A stretch of 12,396 nt of DNA from Fragilaria radians (Eukaryota > Bacillariophyta > Fragilariophyceae > Fragilariales > Fragilariaceae). This document shows, one piece after another, positions 8,367-12,396 of the stretch (its first letter is position 1; the number at the start of each line of letters is the position of its first letter). The stretch spans positions 18,463 to 30,858 of the forward strand of contig CAAAJI010000456.1 of NCBI GenBank assembly GCA_900642245.1, given 5' to 3'. A program made the position numbers and the translations under genes. Under the pieces are notes generated by a model. The model ran no database searches. It saw only the letters and a list, made by a program, of their open reading frames with translations, and had not been told where the DNA came from.

Positions 8367-9461
8367 ATGCGTGAGAACCCGTCCATTCCCTTTGTTACCA
8401 AGTTGAAGAAGTTAGAGGCTGAAGGTGCTGATTCTGATAAGGTGGAGTCCATCAGGTTTGAGTTTCTTGTTGACCCTTCCAACCCTGCTACCCGATTTTC
8501 CAAGGAGTTCTTCGTTTTTAAAGATGGAAGCCCAGAGGAGTACATCAGGTGGTTGATGGGTTACCGTGATTTGGAGTTGTTAATGCCCTTGAAAGAGCCA
8601 TCAGATAGGACTAAGATGTTGCGCACCATGTTGAAGGGAAGAGCTCTCTCGCTTTTTGAATATCATCTTTTTAAGAGATGTGGTGGTGAAGACATTGATG
8701 TCACGGATCAGGAGTTGCTAGAATTAGTAATTAGAGACCTAGGATTAGATTATATATCTAGGCGCGCCATTAGGGTGCAAAAGTACTACATGAGGAGATG
8801 TCTCTTCATGGGACTTAACATCACGGTCCAACAGTTTGTGGAAAGGCTCAATGAGCTTAACTGCTACCTACTGTTTTTCCCTGAGGAATGTCCTACCCCT
8901 ATCACTCAAGATGAAATCATTGAGATCCTTGATCAGGCCAAACCTCCAAATTGGCATGAAGCAATGGTTTCGGCCAATATCGACATTTTCGAAATGGATT
9001 ATGAATCGGCAATTTTGTATTTCATCCGCTTGGAGAATCTAGACAAGATTCGCCGCACGAATGGACCAGCTCCGACAGTAGTAGCAGCAAATAATAACAC
9101 TTCCTTTACCAGTAGTGTAGGTACTAGTAACACTAGTAAGAAACAGAAGACTAAAATGTGGTGTCATTATTGTGACAAAAACAACCACAACACGGCTGAT
9201 TGCAGAGAAATTGCAAAGGCCAAACAGCACAAAAAGGCCCAGCATGGGCCCAAGGCTGTTCGAGGAAAAAAGGCTTTATCCTTTCTTTTTGAGGAGATCA
9301 ACTCCCTTAAGAAACAGTTAAAGCCTGTAAAGACAGAGGATCCCAAAAAGAGGAAGGCTGAGTCCCTCCTTTCAACTGAGATTAATCTAACTAATAGTGG
9401 TGATGAAATGGAGGAGTATTTTTTATTCCCCCTACTATCAGTAGATCTAGTACAACACTAG
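8367..9461 (+). CDS. Ty3/gypsy-type gag polyprotein
   Basis: This is a well preserved frame. The first ATG is at 8367; the frame is open back to a TGA at 8304, so a non-ATG start is possible. The N-terminal two thirds form a retrotransposon capsid-like helical domain with IRWLMGYRDLELL, then MLKGRAL, and QQFVERLNELNCYLLFFPEE, in the order seen in gypsy gag proteins of algae and oomycetes. A nucleocapsid zinc knuckle CHYCDKNNHNTADC (C-X2-C-X4-H-X4-C) lies at 9162-9203, flanked by Lys-rich segments. The protein would assemble particles and bind element RNA. The zero-frame stop at 9459-9461 lies just beyond a -1 frameshift site at 9419-9425 that leads into the protease frame. No internal stop is present, so this is the least decayed gag in the window and probably a recent insertion. 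Confidence 0.85.
   Translation: MRENPSIPFVTKLKKLEAEGADSDKVESIRFEFLVDPSNPATRFSKEFFVFKDGSPEEYIRWLMGYRDLELLMPLKEPSDRTKMLRTMLKGRALSLFEYHLFKRCGGEDIDVTDQELLELVIRDLGLDYISRRAIRVQKYYMRRCLFMGLNITVQQFVERLNELNCYLLFFPEECPTPITQDEIIEILDQAKPPNWHEAMVSANIDIFEMDYESAILYFIRLENLDKIRRTNGPAPTVVAANNNTSFTSSVGTSNTSKKQKTKMWCHYCDKNNHNTADCREIAKAKQHKKAQHGPKAVRGKKALSFLFEEINSLKKQLKPVKTEDPKKRKAESLLSTEINLTNSGDEMEEYFLFPLLSVDLVQH
9419..9425 (+). promoter_or_regulatory. Programmed -1 frameshift slippery site (T TTT TTA)
   Basis: The gag codons here are TAT-TTT-TTA, so the heptamer T-TTT-TTA is in the correct X-XXY-YYZ phase. Slipping back one base continues as ATT-CCC-CCT into the protease frame, which is open to 9649. Six bases downstream is a possible 5-bp stem CTACT-ATC-AGTAG (9432-9444), followed by CTAGT-ACAAC-ACTAG (9447-9461). 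U-UUU-UUA is an established efficient shift site. Stem function is inference. Confidence 0.75.
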
Positions 9462-9649
9462 TTGAAAATTCTCATCCAACCACTGAATTAGTAGTGACCC
9501 TCAATGTCAATCATGAGGAACATGTGCTTAGAGCACTGGCTGATACCGGTGCTAGTAGCAGCATCATTCTTAAAGCTTATACAACCAAGGATAGTATAAA
9601 GCAAAATATAGAAGCAAATTATTGGATTATATCACCAATATTCACTTAG
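9425..9649 (+). pseudogene. Ty3/gypsy protease, truncated by adjacent sequence
   Basis: Entered from gag by a -1 shift, this frame runs through a linker to LADTGASSSIIL, a retropepsin active-site loop with D-T-G intact (codons 9542-9550). About 15-20 residues after it the sequence stops resembling a protease, and the frame ends in TAG at 9647-9649. A full retropepsin needs about 80 more residues, including the flap and the second hydrophobic-Gly motif, which are missing. Reverse transcriptase, RNase H and integrase are absent too. The break near 9600 coincides with the start of the copia element whose gag begins at 9892, so insertion of that element is the simplest cause. Confidence 0.7.
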
Positions 9650-9891
9650 TTTAGGATATATGAATATCCTTATTTGGTTTAGCAAGTGTTTTAGCGATAC
9701 ATGGAAGTATTAATTCGAATTTAGCGATAGTTTGTAATCTATATTTTAGTGATTACAATTTAGTGTTGAAGAGGCTCTCTAACACGTTTAAACGTAACGT
9801 GTACATTAGGAGTCCTCTTCTTTTGTACTCATTGTCACTTTTGTTAAGTTTAAAGCTTTTAATATAAGCTTTGTTTAGTTGCATCTTGAAG
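9650..9891 (+). promoter_or_regulatory. Candidate 5' LTR/leader of the plus-strand copia element
   Basis: This lies between the broken gypsy protease and the copia gag ATG. It holds four copies of a TTTAG[CT]G[AT]T-like motif at 9690, 9720, 9745 and 9759 (plus a weaker one at 9678), a perfect 12-bp palindrome ACGTTTAAACGT at 9784-9795 nested in ACACGTT...AACGTGT (9782-9802), and AAAGCTT-7-AAGCTTT at 9852-9872 with a TATA-like AATATAAG in its loop. Dense repeats and palindromes fit an LTR promoter. LTR ends, primer site and the 3' partner were not found, so this remains positional inference; the left boundary may be near 9600. Confidence 0.4.
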
Positions 9892-10748
9892 ATGACAGAT
9901 TTAAGTACGATTCGTGTGTTGAACTTTTCTGGGAAGAAGGAAGATTGGCCTACTTGGAGTGAGAAGTTTTAAGCCAAGGCCAAGCGATCAGGAATAAAAG
10001 ACGTTTTGTTGGGTAGAGTTGAAATTCCAAGGACTCAAGACCATATAGATAAAGGAACAGAGGAAGGAAAACACAAGTTGGCAATAATTGATTTGAATGA
10101 GATTGCTTTTACGGAGTTGATACTTTCCCTTGATGCCACCAGTAGTGCTGGAAAGATTGCCTTTGGGATTGTCAAGGGTTGCAAAAATAAAGAGTATGAA
10201 GATGGTAACCCTGCTTTGGCATGGGAAAAGTAAAAAAAGAAATATGATCCAATCTCTGCCCCGTCGTTGGTTAAAACAAAAAGAACATTTAGAGAAAGCA
10301 AGTTGAGTAAGGATGAAGATCCTGACGTTTGGATTGCAAATTTGGAAGATCTCCGTATCAAGCTAGAAGTGATGGGATCAAGCATGACTGATGAACAGTT
10401 CATGAATCAAATCTAAGCAGTTTGACAGAAGAATACGAGTTGCAGATGCTACTCTTAGAAAAGCGTATAGTTGATGTAAACAACCCTTTAACTATTGAAG
10501 AATTAAAGGAGGAACTGACTCTGAGATTTGAAAGGTTGACATCTAAGACTGATTCAGCAAAATTGAAAGGTTCTTTTGACGAAAAGGCGTTGTTTATGGG
10601 GCAGTTCAAAGGGAAGTGTCACAATTGTGGTAAGCTAGGACACAAAGCAACTCAGTGCAAGTCTAGACAAATTAAAGAGACAAAATCTGAAATCATGTGC
10701 AACTATTGTAAGAAACCTGGGCACGTTAAAGCTAACTGCTTTAAATAA
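9892..10748 (+). pseudogene. Ty1/copia gag with two CCHC knuckles, broken by stops
   Basis: It starts at ATG 9892 with a copia gag N-terminus containing WPTWSEKF, continues through LNEIAFTELILSLD and a DPDVWIANLEDLRIKLE segment (UBN2-like), then NPLTIEELKEEL. It ends with two zinc knuckles, CHNCGKLGHKATQC (10617-10658) and CNYCKKPGHVKANC (10698-10739), both C-X2-C-X4-H-X4-C. In-frame TAA stops occur at 9970-9972, 10231-10233, 10414-10416 and 10746-10748. The third coincides with a one-base deletion that shifts the frame; the downstream reading resumes from about 10417. After the last TAA the same frame continues straight into protease, so the original was one continuous gag-pol frame, normal for copia. 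As it stands no full gag can be made under the standard code. Confidence 0.82.
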
Positions 10749-11432
10749 TTGAAGAAAAATCAGAATCAAGGTGAAAGTGACATTTCAGGATTAAGAAATG
10801 GTGTTGCAACCACAACAACGGATGTGGCTTTTGCTTCAATTGAAGATTCTAAAGGTCTTGACAAAGAAATTTGGATTGGAGATAGTGGTGCATCAAGTCA
10901 CTACTGCAATGATGATAAAGGTTTATTTGACTACAAGTTTATTTCTGAGGAGATAACAGTGGGGAACGGTGACGCAATGATAGCAGAAAAGGTTGGAAAA
11001 TTAAAATGCTATGTGGAGCAGGATAATGGTAAAAAGGTGCCAATTGTACTTGAAGGAGTAAAATACATTCCTGATTTATGGATTAATTTGTTCAGCATTT
11101 GTAAAGCATTGAAAGGAGGTTCCAAGATCGGTAATGTTGATGAAATCATCACGCTGACAAAAAATGATGTGATTTTAAAATTTGACACCTTGATCAAAAC
11201 AAAGGATGGATGCGTACCGGGTATTAATTTAACCCCAATTATGAACAATATTGGAGCGTCAGCTATGAAATTGGAAAAGAGTGAATGCATGGATATCAAC
11301 AATCTGCATAAAATCCTTGGACATTGCGGTGAAGCCAGTGCTAGACTAACTTGAAAGGCATTAGGATATGAAGTCACTGGAAAGTTTGAAGTTTGCGAGT
11401 CTTGCGCAATTGGTAAGGCTAAACAGAAAAGT
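10749..11432 (+). pseudogene. Ty1/copia protease and integrase zinc-binding (HHCC) region
   Basis: This is in frame with the gag across the TAA at 10746-10748. It contains WIGDSGASSHYC, the copia protease active site with D-S-G intact (10881-10889), then a beta-rich protease body with VGNGDAM, a KYIPDLWINLFSI stretch typical of the protease end, and the integrase N-terminal zinc module LHKILGH (about 11307-11327) followed after a TGA at 11352-11354 by CESC (about 11395-11406). The TGA lies inside the HHCC module, and the frame continues unchanged on both sides of it. Apart from that stop, the region looks complete and modestly decayed. Confidence 0.82.
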
Positions 11433-11885
11433 GTGAATAAGGATTGGAAGGGTGGTAGTAACACCCCAGGTGAGCGTTTATATGTTGACATTAGTTCCAT
11501 TAAGGGCAAAAGCTTTGGAGGAGCAAAATTTTGGGCTCTTATTGTAGATGATTTCTCCGGATATTGCTGGAGTTATTTTTTGAAAAGAAAGGATGAACTA
11601 TCAAATTCTGTTGTCAGTTTGATTCAAGAATTGAGAAACAATAACATTTTTGTCAAAATTTTAAGATTAGATGATGCCGGTGAAAATTATGCGTTGGAAA
11701 AAGCATGCAAGCATGAAAAATTATGCATCAAGTTTGAATATAGTGGACCTCGAACTCCGCAAAGAAATGGTAAAGTGGAACGAAAGTTCCAGACGTTGTA
11801 TGGGAAAATCAGAGCAATGCTTAATGATGCTGGAGTAGAAGGAGATTTTCGTGAAGGACTATGGGCTGAATGTGCCTCTACTGCA
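11433..11885 (+). pseudogene. Ty1/copia integrase catalytic core
   Basis: The frame continues from the zinc module. The DD35E triad is present: Asp in YVDISS (11487-11489), Asp in LRLDDAGEN (11670-11672) and Glu in NGKVERKF (11778-11780), with 35 residues between the second Asp and the Glu. FWALIVDDFSGYCWSYFLK and the TPQRNGKVE loop are classic copia integrase segments. The core would insert element cDNA into chromosomes. The C-terminal part after LWAECAST is missing: the frame passes directly into reverse transcriptase at about 11880-11888, so the C-terminal DNA-binding part and the linker to RT are lost. Confidence 0.85.
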
Positions 11886-12146
11886 AAATGGAGGGAGGCT
11901 ATCCAGAGAGAGTTGAAGGAAATGGTGGATAAAGGAGTCTATAAGAAAATTGAGAAATCGGAGTTGCCTAGTAATCGTGTATGTGTGAAAAACAAATGGA
12001 TATTCAAAATTAAACGGAATGGAATATTTCGGGCACAACTTGTAGCATGTGGGTATAGTCAAGTTCCCGGAATTCACTTTCAAGAGAGTTTTGTGCCAGT
12101 TATAAATGTGTCACTACGTATGAAGTTAATCAATAAGGCAGCTTAG
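11886..12146 (+). pseudogene. Ty1/copia reverse transcriptase, N-terminal fragment
   Basis: The frame continues without interruption from the integrase core into AKWREAIQRELKEM, VYKKI, KNKWIFKIKRNG, AQLVACGYSQVPGIHF and FVPVINVSLRM. This is the ordered N-terminal part of RVT_2-type copia reverse transcriptase (fingers and start of palm). A TAG at 12144-12146 ends it. The catalytic YVDD-type motif and everything beyond (thumb, RNase H, 3' LTR) are absent. The joining point with the integrase is in frame, so the deletion removed a multiple of three bases, or the frame was preserved by chance. The plus-strand element ends within about 12125-12190, where the neighbouring minus-strand element begins. 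Confidence 0.8.
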
Positions 12147-12190
12147 TAGATTAATGAGATGAGTGGTGCTTAGAGCCTAGTGACGTGACG

Positions 12191-12396
12191 TCAGCTGTGA
12201 ATTGATAACCCGGAGGTATGCCCGTGGGGAGTAACACACCCTCGCACAGGAGGCGGCGCGATTGACGCGGAAAGCGCGCGATGAAGATACTGATAGCGCA
12301 TGAGTTTGTGATGGGATGGAGGATGATGTTTGGAAAAATAATCGGCACTGTTGGTTTTCCCAGGGGACCAGTAGAGGTTAAATCGCTGTTGAGCAA
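12191..12396 (-). CDS. Ty1/copia RNase H, C-terminal end (partial, enters from right edge)
   Basis: On the minus strand the frame starting at 12394 is open for 67 codons to a TGA at 12193-12191. It begins with FNLYWSPGKTNSADYFSKHH and continues with PPSHHKLMR and YQYLH. The [YW]WxPGKxNxADYxxKHHPxxHHxxMR pattern is the C-terminal signature of RNase H in algal and fungal-type copia polyproteins. A Pro/Gly-rich tail of about 25 residues follows, then the stop. The rest of the pol lies outside the window to the right. This is visibly richer in GC than the neighbouring copia element and has no stop, which fits a younger or different family. The 3' LTR expected after the stop is not seen, because the plus-strand copia remnant begins within about 50 bases. 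Confidence 0.75.
   Translation of the reverse strand, partial: AQQRFNLYWSPGKTNSADYFSKHHPPSHHKLMRYQYLHRALSASIAPPPVRGCVTPHGHTSGLSIHS

Noticed and set aside
8284..12149. Identical 13-mer TAAGGCAGCTTAG near 8284 and near 12137, considered as a possible LTR or target-site match.
   Set aside because: A 13-bp match is expected about once by chance in a window of this size, and the flanks do not align.
12151..12396. Minus-strand 81-codon frame at the right edge.
   Set aside because: It is in a different phase from the frame at 12394-12191, which carries the copia RNase H signature; the longer frame is a shadow.

Overview
The window looks like a repeat-rich, AT-rich piece of a eukaryotic nuclear genome, most likely from a stramenopile (diatom, oomycete or relative). 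This rests on the type of Ty1/copia and Ty3/gypsy retrotransposon proteins present and on a Crinkler/RHS-like ATPase-nuclease protein. That lineage call is inference from remembered family resemblance; chytrids, red algae or other CRN-bearing lineages are not excluded. I see no bacterial operon features, rRNA, tRNA or CRISPR array.

Layout. 1-1545 (minus): decayed Ty3/gypsy gag and protease, running off the left edge. 1546-2477: no gene, but it carries one arm (2029-2250) of a diverged inverted repeat. 2478-3900 (minus): decayed Ty1/copia gag, protease and integrase zinc-binding region. 3901-4966: no gene, with the second repeat arm (4227-4470). 4967-6877 (minus): the only long intact gene that is not a retroelement, a 636-residue single-exon CRN/RHS-like P-loop NTPase with a C-terminal nuclease-like region. 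6878-7157: its upstream region. 7158-7700 (minus): short copia-type gag debris in several frames. 7701-8306: no gene, perhaps LTR/leader. 8367-9649 (plus): a well preserved gypsy gag with a -1 frameshift signal into a protease frame that is cut short. 9650-9891: candidate copia LTR/leader. 9892-12146 (plus): a copia gag-pol with five in-frame stops, one small deletion, and a large internal deletion joining integrase to reverse transcriptase. 12191-12394 (minus): the GC-richer C-terminus of another copia RNase H, entering from the right.

How it fits together. At least five independent retroelement insertions surround one intact host-type gene. None of the elements retains a complete polymerase, so all look non-autonomous or dead. 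The best-preserved pieces are the gypsy gag (with its frameshift site), the copia integrase core (DD35E triad intact) and the right-edge RNase H. The CRN/RHS-like gene is notable as a long undamaged frame amid debris.
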